Of a stretch of DNA of 5,779 bases, positions 1-5,779 are shown piece after piece (position 1 is the first letter of the stretch; every line of letters begins with the position of its first letter). This DNA comes from Planctomycetota bacterium (lineage in GTDB: Bacteria > Planctomycetota > Phycisphaerae > WQYP01 > JAJZKY01). The stretch spans positions 1 to 5,779 of the forward strand of contig JAJZKY010000344.1 of NCBI GenBank assembly GCA_021803885.1, given 5' to 3'. A program made the position numbers and the translations under genes. The notes under the pieces are model-generated. The model had not been told where the DNA came from, made no database searches, and worked only from the letters and a program-made list of their open reading frames with translations.

Positions 1-428
1 TGGGTTCTGACCCTTCCCGGGTCGGTTTTGTCAAGAATGGATTTGACATCTAGGACGACGGGCTTCCTCTCAAGGTCAGAACCTTTGAAGCTCAGGAGGG
101 TTTCGCCTTCTCTCAGATCACTGACCTTCTTCTGGACGATCTCGCAGTTCTCGTCAGCCACAAACACCGAGTGGCTCCCAGTGGCTCTCACTTCGCCTCC
201 TGCGTACCGTATGGTGTAGACTTCGTCGACCTTGTGGCGCAGGACGTACTGTACGGGCTGGAATCCCACCTTCTTGTTCGAGTCGAAGCTCAACACCTCC
301 AGTCCGGAAACCGGTACTGCGACGCGTTCCGCTTCGCCCGGGTAGAACCTGTCAACGACCTCCGCTATCGGAGCAAGCTTCACATCTTCACCCTGCCTTA
401 CCAGGACAGGCGTGTCTCCGGTGACGCT
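1..428 (-). mobile_element. Intein (Hint splicing domain, Ser1 type), N-terminal 142 residues, inserted in the ATPase
   Basis: A self-splicing protein element, in frame with the host ATPase. The junction reads QAIS|SVTGDTPVLV: Ser1 is the codon at 426-428 and is followed by a classic block A. Block B is RATGSHSVFV with Thr83 and His86 (codons 180-182 and 171-173), the TxxH residues that activate the N-terminal splice junction. Between them, GLEVLSFDSN and QPVQYVLRHK resemble the matching part of archaeal DNA-polymerase inteins as I remember them. After block B, KVSDLREGETLL matches the usual end of the Hint N-half. The expected C-extein begins with Thr of the conserved TGH motif, a valid +1 nucleophile. 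The C-terminal block (His-Asn) and any homing endonuclease lie outside the window; no LAGLIDADG-like motif is seen in the visible part. Seven of 12 Glu codons are GAA and three of 10 Lys codons are AAA, whereas the surrounding ATPase uses neither. Ser1, block A and block B are seen directly; splicing activity is inferred. Confidence 0.92.
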
Positions 429-1526
429 GCTGATTGCCTGGAAGAGCACGTATGCCTCCTCTCCCCTGACCTCTCCTACGACCAGGATGTCGGGCCTCAT
501 CCTCATGGTCGCCTTGACCAGCTGGAAGAGGCCGACCTCGCCGCTCGTGTCGTCGCCGGTCCCGTAGCTCTCACGAGAGACCAGGGCAGACCAGTTCTGG
601 TGCGCGATGTTGATCTCCTGCACCTCCTCGATCGTGACGATCTTGGAGTTCATCCTGGTCAGGGTCAGGAGCGCGTTGAGTAGCGTTGTCTTCCCTGAAC
701 CAGTGGATCCGCAGACTATCGCCGTGGCACGGTTCTCCATGAGGAGCCAGACGTAGGCGGCCAGGTTGTGGTCGATCACGTTCAGGTTCATCATGTCGAT
801 TATGGTGAGCGGGTCCTCCCTGAACTTCCTGATGGTCAGGGTGCCCCCGTAGGGCGATATCTCCCTCCTGTAGGTCGCGGCGAGGCGGTGCCTCCCGGGC
901 AGCGTCCCCTGGACGATGGGGAACGCGGTGGAGACGTGCTTCCCTGCCATGTGCGCGAGCCTCGCGATGATGTTGTCCAGCTCCTCGTCGTGCAGGAAGT
1001 TGAGGTTGGTCTCGATGCTGTCATACCTCCTGTGGAAGATGAAGAGCGGCTTGCCGACGCCGTCCACCGTGATGTCCTCGATCTGCGTGTCCCTCATCAC
1101 GCCGTCTATGACCCCGAACCCCACGAGGTCCCTCTCGGCGAAGTAGTTGATCTTGGGCCAAGAGAGCTGCGACGCCCTTATCGAGTACTTCTTCACAAGG
1201 CGCTTCGCCTGCTCTAGGAAGTACGCGCGCGGATCGACCTGCGACCTCGGGACAGAGAGCTCGCTCTCGAGGGTGTCGAGGAGATATGTGTAGATGGTCG
1301 CCTCCCTGGGAGACAAGGTCACCTCGTCCACGAAGTACTTCTTGGTGCCGCTCGACGGGTCCTCGGCTATCACGGCATAAGCGAAGGGCGCGTTGAGAGG
1401 GTACTTGTCAACGACCTTCCAGGACTGCGATAGTGGCGCCCCTACGAACGGGTAGCGCGTCGCGGCCTTCGTGGGCTTGGCACCTGGGACAGGTCCCTCC
1501 TTCTTGCCGAACGGCAGCTTAGGCAC
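1..1526 (-). CDS. Type II/IV secretion-type ATPase (FlaI/VirB11-like), 3' truncated and interrupted by an intein
   Basis: A cytoplasmic hexameric ATPase of the archaeal pilus/archaellum (FlaI, PilT/GspE, VirB11-like) superfamily, which powers filament assembly or secretion. The predicted start is GTG at 1524-1526, with a G-rich stretch (GGGGGG) six bases upstream; the in-frame stop TGA at 1587-1589 rules out a start further back. Residues 1-366 are ATPase. They comprise a variable N-terminal region, an N-terminal domain containing IEDITVDG, Walker A GSTGSGKTT at 273-281 (Lys279), an Asp-box-like segment around 299-312 (IEEVQEINIAHQNW), RMRPD at 342-346 and Walker B ILVVGE at 347-352. The expected next segment (Thr-Gly-His, then the His box) is missing, because the frame continues into an intein at residue 367. 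The C-terminal ATPase part must lie beyond position 1. Glu is GAG in 23 of 23 cases and Lys AAG in 19 of 19 in this part. I cannot tell an archaellum from a pilus ATPase. I am sure of the family and less sure of the start. Confidence 0.93.
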   Translation of the reverse strand, partial: MPKLPFGKKEGPVPGAKPTKAATRYPFVGAPLSQSWKVVDKYPLNAPFAYAVIAEDPSSGTKKYFVDEVTLSPREATIYTYLLDTLESELSVPRSQVDPRAYFLEQAKRLVKKYSIRASQLSWPKINYFAERDLVGFGVIDGVMRDTQIEDITVDGVGKPLFIFHRRYDSIETNLNFLHDEELDNIIARLAHMAGKHVSTAFPIVQGTLPGRHRLAATYRREISPYGGTLTIRKFREDPLTIIDMMNLNVIDHNLAAYVWLLMENRATAIVCGSTGSGKTTLLNALLTLTRMNSKIVTIEEVQEINIAHQNWSALVSRESYGTGDDTSGEVGLFQLVKATMRMRPDILVVGEVRGEEAYVLFQAISSVTGDTPVLVRQGEDVKLAPIAEVVDRFYPGEAERVAVPVSGLEVLSFDSNKKVGFQPVQYVLRHKVDEVYTIRYAGGEVRATGSHSVFVADENCEIVQKKVSDLREGETLLSFKGSDLERKPVVLDVKSILDKTDPGRVRT

Positions 1527-1626
1527 TGGATTCCCCCCTACGAGGGGCGCAAGAGCCCGAGAGCGCGATTCCCCGCTGGTTCTCCATCAACCGAACCCCA
1601 AACTTTTGCTTTTGCACCCTTTTTCG

Positions 1627-1639
1627 TAATAAATATCTT
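1627..1639 (-). promoter_or_regulatory. Candidate TATA box for the ATPase gene
   Basis: The spacer 1527-1710 separates the end of the membrane-protein gene from the ATPase start. Its only strongly AT-rich stretch reads AAGATATTTATTA on the minus strand. TATTTAT is a fair match to an archaeal TATA box. Using the usual spacing of about 26 bases, transcription would start near 1606, leaving a leader of about 80 bases before GTG at 1526. That leader is long for an archaeal gene, so the true start site could differ. The rest of the spacer holds no RNA gene or repeat that I recognise, and no clear T-run terminator for the upstream gene. Confidence 0.4.
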
Positions 1640-1710
1640 ATGCATTAAGAATCCATCCGGCGAGCCCGCCTACCGGCCGCCGCTATTGGAGGACTGGACA
1701 CCTGCCTAGG

Positions 1711-2907
1711 TCACTGCAGTGCGGTAATCGCTATGAGGCACAGCGCGGGTGGGATTACCTGGAACGGTCCCTCGGGCACCACGAGGCAGAGGATGGCCGT
1801 CGCGACTCCCAGGGCGGCGGTGCGCGCGTTAGAGATGGAGGCGAAGATTAACGCGTATACCGGGACGAAATAGTACGCGAACGCGGGACCGACGGCGTCA
1901 GAGTATGCGGTCAAGCCTGCGAGGAATGAGAACGCCCCAGTCAGCTCTAGAATGTGGGCGGACTTTCGGGCGGCATAGATTGCGGGGACCAGGAGGAGGA
2001 GGAGGAGGGGGTCGAGGAGGGTGGCCATCCTGTCGAGAATCCCTAGATAGGCCGCGTAAGCAGGCCCTGCACCACCGGTGGGCTGCGCCGCGTTGGCGGC
2101 GTTCACTATCGCGGCAGCGCCTGGGGCGCTCGGCTCCAACGGCCCGAGGTTGATGAAATGACCACCCGGGAAGTAGTTTATCGAGTAGAGATAGTCCACG
2201 GGCGCGATGATCAGGAAGGGGAGGGAAATCCCCAGACAAATCACGGCAAACAACCCAACTCCTCGAAGGACCTGGCTCCTGTATCGTGCAACGAAGTAGA
2301 CGAGATATGGAGGAAGGATGAACAGGGCCTCCTGCCTGAACATGACAGCCGTGGCCAAGGACGCCGCCGAAAGGAGCGGCCTTTCGCTCTTCAGAAAGTA
2401 GACGGCCATCAGCACGAAGAGAGCCATCGGCTGGCTCACGAGCCAAAGGTAGTCCATCTCGTACAAGACGAACGGCGATAGGGCGTACGTCAACCCCGCA
2501 GCGAAAGCCACGTTCTCTCCCGCAGAAGTCCTCGCGATCAAGTACACGAAGAGGGCGGTGACTGCGTCAGAAGCGACAATTGGGATTGCCGCCGCGTGAA
2601 TTCCGCCGGCCCAATAGAATGGGTAGAGCGTGTAAAGAAAAAGGGGCGGATACTTGTAGGAGTAAAAATCGCGGTAAGGGAGGATGCCCTGATGCACGAA
2701 CAAAAGCCAGTGGGCATACATGAGGTAGTAGTCCGCCCAGTTGTTCAGTGGAAGATAGGGCATCCGCTGGGCGCCGTAGGCGACTTGAATCGCCGAGACG
2801 GCGGTTCGTGTCACGAGAGCTATCATAAGAAGGAGGATCGTTCGCTTCGTGAGCCAGCCAGTGTCTGAAATGCTAGCGCGAGTCAACATGTCCCTCGGGA
2901 CGCACAT
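1711..2907 (-). CDS. Multi-pass membrane protein, probable GT-C type glycosyltransferase
   Basis: Predicted role: transfer of a sugar from a polyprenyl-phosphate donor on the outer face of the membrane, as in the GT39/GT83/GT87 (PMT_2, DUF2029) families. The 398 residues are very hydrophobic, with about 11-12 likely membrane spans starting at roughly 22-42 and continuing to the C-terminus. The first outer loop holds NNWADYY (Asp59) and then PYRDFYSYKYPPLF (77-90, Asp80), the acidic and Tyr-Pro-Pro pattern typical of these enzymes. There is no soluble C-terminal domain. A second outer loop around 245-285 is rich in Ala, Gly and Pro. The start is unsettled: Met1 at 2907 has no Shine-Dalgarno, while Met7 (codon 2887-2889) has GAGG only three bases before it. 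The gene follows the dehydrogenase after a 272-base gap and may have its own promoter. The substrate cannot be read from the sequence. A flippase or polymerase of similar topology is a less likely alternative. Confidence 0.8.
   Translation of the reverse strand: MCVPRDMLTRASISDTGWLTKRTILLLMIALVTRTAVSAIQVAYGAQRMPYLPLNNWADYYLMYAHWLLFVHQGILPYRDFYSYKYPPLFLYTLYPFYWAGGIHAAAIPIVASDAVTALFVYLIARTSAGENVAFAAGLTYALSPFVLYEMDYLWLVSQPMALFVLMAVYFLKSERPLLSAASLATAVMFRQEALFILPPYLVYFVARYRSQVLRGVGLFAVICLGISLPFLIIAPVDYLYSINYFPGGHFINLGPLEPSAPGAAAIVNAANAAQPTGGAGPAYAAYLGILDRMATLLDPLLLLLLVPAIYAARKSAHILELTGAFSFLAGLTAYSDAVGPAFAYYFVPVYALIFASISNARTAALGVATAILCLVVPEGPFQVIPPALCLIAITALQ
1991..2010. repeat. AGG trinucleotide run encoding a poly-Leu stretch
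   Basis: Six tandem AGG units (1991-2008) followed by GG. On the coding (minus) strand they give five consecutive CTC Leu codons plus one CTG, the Leu301-306 run of the membrane protein. The run lies in a predicted membrane span, so copy-number change would lengthen or shorten a helix without shifting the frame. Confidence 0.75.
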
Positions 2908-2952
2908 GAGGAACTACTGCCCGAAGGACTCCCGCAAGGGGCGTCGAGGTCT

Positions 2953-2969
2953 AGCTCGGTCACCGAGCT
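2953..2969. promoter_or_regulatory. Perfect 17-base palindrome, candidate operator
   Basis: AGCTCGGT-C-ACCGAGCT is an 8-base inverted repeat around one central base, in the gap between the dehydrogenase and the membrane-protein gene. The surrounding non-coding stretch 2908-3179 shows no convincing gene, tRNA or repeat. The palindrome lies 46 bases upstream of the ATG at 2907, and about where transcription would begin if the weak TATA-like box at 2982-2992 is real. Such a site suits a dimeric repressor. It could also be a short RNA hairpin (7-base stem, 3-base loop) in the leader. The symmetry is certain; the function is inferred. Confidence 0.4.
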
Positions 2970-2981
2970 TGGTACGATGGC

Positions 2982-2992
2982 GATATTGATAA
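2982..2992 (-). promoter_or_regulatory. Weak TATA-like box upstream of the membrane-protein gene
   Basis: The minus strand reads TTATCAATATC, the most AT-rich stretch in the 272-base gap before the membrane-protein gene. It is only a partial match to an archaeal TATA box. With normal spacing, transcription would start near 2960, leaving a leader of about 50 bases to ATG 2907. This fits separate transcription of the membrane-protein gene but does not show it. Confidence 0.25.
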
Positions 2993-3179
2993 GTGTGGAG
3001 CGACAGAATCTCGTCCGCCTCGGGCGCAAGACTTGTTGCCCGCTTGACACGGTGATCCTGATGGCAATGCATGAGACAGCCACTAGACAACGAGGCGACG
3101 GGAAGTGCGGTCACGCTCCACGAGGCGCTTGTGATAACTCGGTCCGATGAGGTCTGAGCAAAGACTATCTTGCCCTTTC

Positions 3180-4556
3180 TCAAGCCCTCGAGGGACTCCG
3201 CGAGGCCGTCCCGCGGCCCAGCGCAAGGTACCTGGTTGAACCTCCAAACCTAGTCCCTGCCAGGAGCCGCCAGCAGTCAACAACAACCTTGTTCGCGAAC
3301 TCTGACGCCGGGATCTTTGCGAAGCTCTCCCAAGGCGTCCCAATAACGCAGACATCGCTGGCAGCGATGCATCCCTTCGCCGATTCTTCGATGTGCAAAC
3401 GCGGGGAAGCCGAAAGTTGGTCGGGGCGAATGGCAGGGTCGTATACGTGGACCTCGTAGCCCTTGCGAGACATCTCCTCTGCGACCATCATGGATTGCGA
3501 AGCCTCGAGCACGTTCGTTCCAGGCTTGTATGTCACTCCCAGCACACCTATCTTCTTCGAACCAGGAGGTCGGCTCCGCTCGATCATGGCCACGATTCGC
3601 TCAAGTTGCCGCTGGTTTATCCTGTCGGTCGCCCGAGCCAGGTCAGCGTAGACCCCGGCACCTTCGGCGAAGCTGGCGAAGGCGACGTTGTCTCTAGGGA
3701 AGCATGGGCCGCCGTACCCCGTGGCACCCTTGAGGTATCTTGCCCCTATCCTCTTATCTCGGCCCATCGCCCGGGTGATTGCGTCGACATCTCCTCCCGG
3801 TAGACGTTCGCAAATCTCGGCAAGGGTGTTCGCGAAGCTCATCTTCATGGTGACGAACGCGTTGACCGCGATCTTCGCCAACTCTGCGTTCAGGAAGTTC
3901 ATACGCTCGACGGGAGCCGAGTCCGCGCAGAGCCGAGAGTGTATCGCCGAGAGCCTGTCGCCTGCCAGCCTGTCCGACTCGCCGATGATGACGACGTCGG
4001 GAATTCGAAGGCCAGCAATCACGTTCCCGAGCGCTATGAACTCCGGGTTGTAGCAAAGACCTAGAGCGGTCCCGCACCTCTTGCCTGCTTTACGCTCCAG
4101 AAGCGGGAGCACCGTCTCGTCCATCGACCCGGGGGAGACGGTGCTGGTCAGAACGACGAGGTGGTACCCGTCTTTCTCCGAGATCGCATCACCCAGGTGC
4201 GAGATTGCAGGCTTGACGTAGTCAAGGGAATACCCTCCAGAGGTCTCGCTCGGGGTGGGGACCACCACGAAGGTCGCGTCGGTTCCGGCCACGGCCTCTC
4301 CGTAATCCGACGTGGCGGAGATTGAGCCGCGGTTCAGAGCGATGAGTTTCTCGAGTCCAGGCTCATAGATAGGAGACTCCCCGCTGTTCATGGCGTCGAC
4401 CTTGTGCCGATCCACGTCCACACCAATCACACCAAATCCGCTGTCTGCCAATGCCACGGCGAGGCAGAATCCGAGCTTCCCTAGGCCGACCACAGAGACC
4501 CTTCGCACGCCGAGGGTTGTCCGCTGGCGCTCTTGAGTTGATTGCCGGACCCCCAT
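3180..4556 (-). CDS. UDP-glucose/GDP-mannose dehydrogenase family protein (probable nucleotide-sugar 6-dehydrogenase)
   Basis: Predicted cytoplasmic enzyme that oxidises the C6 alcohol of a nucleotide sugar to the uronic acid with two NAD+. The 458 residues fit the family's usual length. In order: Rossmann motif VVGLGKLG (22-29) and Asp47/Asp49 after the second strand; GESPIYEPGLEKL (59-71); VVVPTPS (97-103); STVSPGSMDETVLP (138-151); YNPEFIALG (169-177); a central helix containing NAELAKIAVNAF (223-234) with the expected Lys228; GYGGPCFPRD (280-289) with the catalytic nucleophile Cys285; and the C-terminal substrate domain with GVTYKPGTNVLEAS (340-353). All key residues are present, so it should be active. 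The motif Cys-Phe-Pro resembles UDP-glucose dehydrogenase more than UDP-ManNAc dehydrogenase, but the substrate is not certain. ATG 4556 is chosen; GTG at Val17 would sit nearer the Rossmann strand but lacks a ribosome site. It starts 14 bases after the epimerase stop, so the two are probably co-transcribed. Confidence 0.92.
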   Translation of the reverse strand: MGVRQSTQERQRTTLGVRRVSVVGLGKLGFCLAVALADSGFGVIGVDVDRHKVDAMNSGESPIYEPGLEKLIALNRGSISATSDYGEAVAGTDATFVVVPTPSETSGGYSLDYVKPAISHLGDAISEKDGYHLVVLTSTVSPGSMDETVLPLLERKAGKRCGTALGLCYNPEFIALGNVIAGLRIPDVVIIGESDRLAGDRLSAIHSRLCADSAPVERMNFLNAELAKIAVNAFVTMKMSFANTLAEICERLPGGDVDAITRAMGRDKRIGARYLKGATGYGGPCFPRDNVAFASFAEGAGVYADLARATDRINQRQLERIVAMIERSRPPGSKKIGVLGVTYKPGTNVLEASQSMMVAEEMSRKGYEVHVYDPAIRPDQLSASPRLHIEESAKGCIAASDVCVIGTPWESFAKIPASEFANKVVVDCWRLLAGTRFGGSTRYLALGRGTASRSPSRA

Positions 4557-4570
4557 TCGCTCACGCCCGT

Positions 4571-5725
4571 TCAGGCAGAGACGGGGTGCTTCTCGCTTCT
4601 CGGGATCCGCATCTGGACAACCGCCCTCGGCTTCGGCACCTCCGTCCTAGATTTGCGATGCCAGTCCACGGTCATGGCCAGCCCCTCCTCGAGGTCTACC
4701 CTTGGCTCCCAGCCGAGGGACCTTGCCCTGCTGATGTCCAAGGCACGGCTAAAGGGACCTTCGGGTTTTGCCAAGTCGTAGTGGGTCGTCGACGGTGAGT
4801 GACCCGACGTCCTCAATATGAGCTCGGCCACGTCACGGATCTTGTACCGCTTGTCCCATCCAAGGTTCACAGGCGATGCGTCCGTGACGGCCTGAGCGGC
4901 CAGAATCGACCCGTTGACGATGTCGTCTACGTACGTGAAGCCCCTTTCCTGGTTTCCGGAGCCCCACACAACGAAGGGATCCATCCTGTCCAGGGCCTTC
5001 TCTACCAGCGCCGCGATTGCATGGCTTGCGTCGAGCTCTCCTGGGCCGTATACGGTGAGATATCTGCTCACGGAAGACTTGAAGCCGTGTTCGGCATGGA
5101 GAGCGAGGAGCTGCATCTCTCCCATGAGCTTGGCGAAACCGTACAGATTGTCGCTCGCCCTCCAGCCTTCGCCCGTGCTCAGTATGTCGTTCTCCTTGAG
5201 AAGACGACCCGGAATGTTTAGCGACGGTGGATAGACGCAAGCGCTCGACGAGTAGTGGAGGTGCTCGACGCCTGCTTCGTGGGACGCGCTAATCACGTTG
5301 TGGTCGATTGCGAGCATCCTTGAGCACTCGGTCTGGTGGATATCAACGAACTCCCTACCGCCAAAGACCGCGGCAAGGTGGAAGACCACGTCGTGCCCTG
5401 TGGCCAGCAACTGGAACCGCTCGCGCTCGGTAGAAAGGTCAATCGCTTCCAGCCTAGCCGACTCGAATCCATGCCTCGAGTATATCTCTGAGAGGCGGGC
5501 GAGCTTGGCCTCCCACATCCAAGACTGTTCAGCAGACACGAGCTTGTCGACCACGGTAACGGAGGCTCCCATCCCGAGCAACCTGTCTACGAGGGAGCTC
5601 CCTATGAAGCCCGCTCCGCCTGTCACAATTACCCGACGCTTCGACCAGTTCAATCTCTTGTTTCCGGCCCCTTCTTTCCAAAGTTCCGAACTGTGCTTAT
5701 AACTACGGTAGGCGCTGAAATCCAT
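4571..5725 (-). CDS. NAD-dependent nucleotide-sugar epimerase/dehydratase (extended SDR, GDP-mannose 3,5-epimerase-like)
   Basis: Predicted cytoplasmic enzyme that epimerises a nucleotide sugar through a 4-keto intermediate held on NAD+. The extended-SDR pattern is complete: VTGGAGFIG (34-42) binds NAD, Asp60 ends the second strand, HLAAVFGG (116-123), YSSSACVYP (158-166) with Ser161 and Cys163, the catalytic pair Tyr195 and Lys199 in YGFAK, RYLTVYGPGE (221-230), and RGFTYVDDIV (261-270). The SSAC motif and the following WGSGNQERGFTYVDD layout recall GDP-mannose 3,5-epimerase more than GalE. By eye, the second acid/base Lys of that enzyme falls at His235 here. The first ATG adds about 24 residues before the usual family start. 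TTG at 5651-5653 (Leu25) gives a more normal N-terminus and lies about 45 bases after a TATA-like box. The frame is also open upstream to the window edge, so a longer start is not excluded. It is followed closely by the dehydrogenase gene, which points to a shared sugar pathway. Confidence 0.88.
   Translation of the reverse strand: MDFSAYRSYKHSSELWKEGAGNKRLNWSKRRVIVTGGAGFIGSSLVDRLLGMGASVTVVDKLVSAEQSWMWEAKLARLSEIYSRHGFESARLEAIDLSTERERFQLLATGHDVVFHLAAVFGGREFVDIHQTECSRMLAIDHNVISASHEAGVEHLHYSSSACVYPPSLNIPGRLLKENDILSTGEGWRASDNLYGFAKLMGEMQLLALHAEHGFKSSVSRYLTVYGPGELDASHAIAALVEKALDRMDPFVVWGSGNQERGFTYVDDIVNGSILAAQAVTDASPVNLGWDKRYKIRDVAELILRTSGHSPSTTHYDLAKPEGPFSRALDISRARSLGWEPRVDLEEGLAMTVDWHRKSRTEVPKPRAVVQMRIPRSEKHPVSA
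5695..5705 (-). promoter_or_regulatory. Candidate TATA box inside the annotated 5' end of the epimerase gene
   Basis: The minus strand reads TAGTTATAAGC in an AT-richer stretch. TTATAAG is a reasonable archaeal TATA box. The predicted start of transcription is near 5674, about 20 bases before TTG 5653, and the leader would include GAAGGGG. If real, ATG 5725 cannot be used from this promoter, and the enzyme would begin at residue 25 of the longer frame. Confidence 0.35.
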
Positions 5726-5779
5726 ACTACTAATCCGTGCCGAGAGCCTCCGATGTCGAAGCCCGCTCTGGCTGAAGGA

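Noticed and set aside
171..1217. Long open frames on the plus strand at 171-683 and 768-1217
   Set aside because: They lie opposite the ATPase and intein, whose motifs are unmistakable on the minus strand. The open frames are a side effect of strong third-position G/C bias, and the translations show no recognisable domain.
1603..1625. T-rich tract on the plus strand as a terminator
   Set aside because: No plus-strand gene leads into it; on the minus strand it is an A-rich leader of the ATPase gene.
1654..1680. GC-rich inverted repeat after the membrane-protein gene as a terminator hairpin
   Set aside because: Only a 4-base stem can be made and no T-run follows on the minus strand.
1898..2481. 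Open frames overlapping the membrane-protein gene on both strands (1898-2446, 1905-2153, 2158-2481)
   Set aside because: They have Arg/Gly/Pro-rich translations typical of shadow frames and sit inside a gene with a clear transmembrane pattern.
2977..3147. Plus-strand frame of about 56 codons in the gap before the membrane-protein gene
   Set aside because: No ribosome site, no family resemblance, and it would be the only plus-strand gene in the window.
2914..3183. 89-codon minus-strand frame starting with TTG that overlaps the dehydrogenase stop as TTGA
   Set aside because: The overlap looks like coupling, but the predicted protein has low-quality composition (many Ser, Arg, His), no motif and no good ribosome site; the region reads as non-coding.
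1..5779. CRISPR array, tRNA or rRNA genes, insertion sequence
   Set aside because: I saw no regularly spaced repeats, cloverleaf-like segments, rRNA motifs, transposase motifs or terminal inverted repeats.

Overview
The window looks archaeal. It is GC-rich, with strong G/C bias at third codon positions in most of the coding sequence. The spacers carry short AT-rich TATA-like boxes rather than bacterial -35/-10 pairs, and GTG or TTG starts are likely. The leftmost gene belongs to the archaeal FlaI/VirB11-like secretion ATPases. A member of the TACK/Thermoproteota (for example Nitrososphaerota- or Bathyarchaeia-like) is my best guess, but that is inference from protein style and not a placement.

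All four genes lie on the minus strand, so transcription runs from right to left. (1) Positions 1-1526 hold the 5' part of a type II/IV secretion-type ATPase that runs off the left edge. After residue 366 the reading frame leaves the ATPase and enters an intein whose first 142 residues are visible (positions 1-428). The break falls between the Walker B strand and the conserved Thr-Gly-His segment, so the ATPase should depend on protein splicing. (2) A 184-base spacer carries a candidate TATA box for the ATPase. (3) Positions 1711-2907 encode a multi-pass membrane protein with the look of a GT-C glycosyltransferase that uses a polyprenyl-phosphate sugar. (4) Positions 2908-3179 have no convincing gene; they hold a perfect 17-base palindrome beside a weak TATA-like box. 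(5) Positions 3180-4556 encode a UDP-glucose/GDP-mannose dehydrogenase family enzyme with its catalytic Cys and Lys intact. (6) Positions 4571-5725 encode an extended SDR sugar epimerase with an Ser-Ser-Ala-Cys motif like that of GDP-mannose 3,5-epimerase, 14 bases upstream of the dehydrogenase and probably in one operon with it.

The two nucleotide-sugar enzymes would make an epimerised and/or uronic-acid sugar nucleotide in the cytoplasm. The membrane protein could transfer a lipid-linked sugar on the outer face of the membrane. Together they look like part of a surface glycan or protein glycosylation locus. A link to a pilus or archaellum driven by the neighbouring ATPase is possible but rests on proximity alone. 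The main point of interest is the intein: a Ser1 splicing domain inside the ATPase core, with Glu and Lys codon choice clearly different from the host gene around it.
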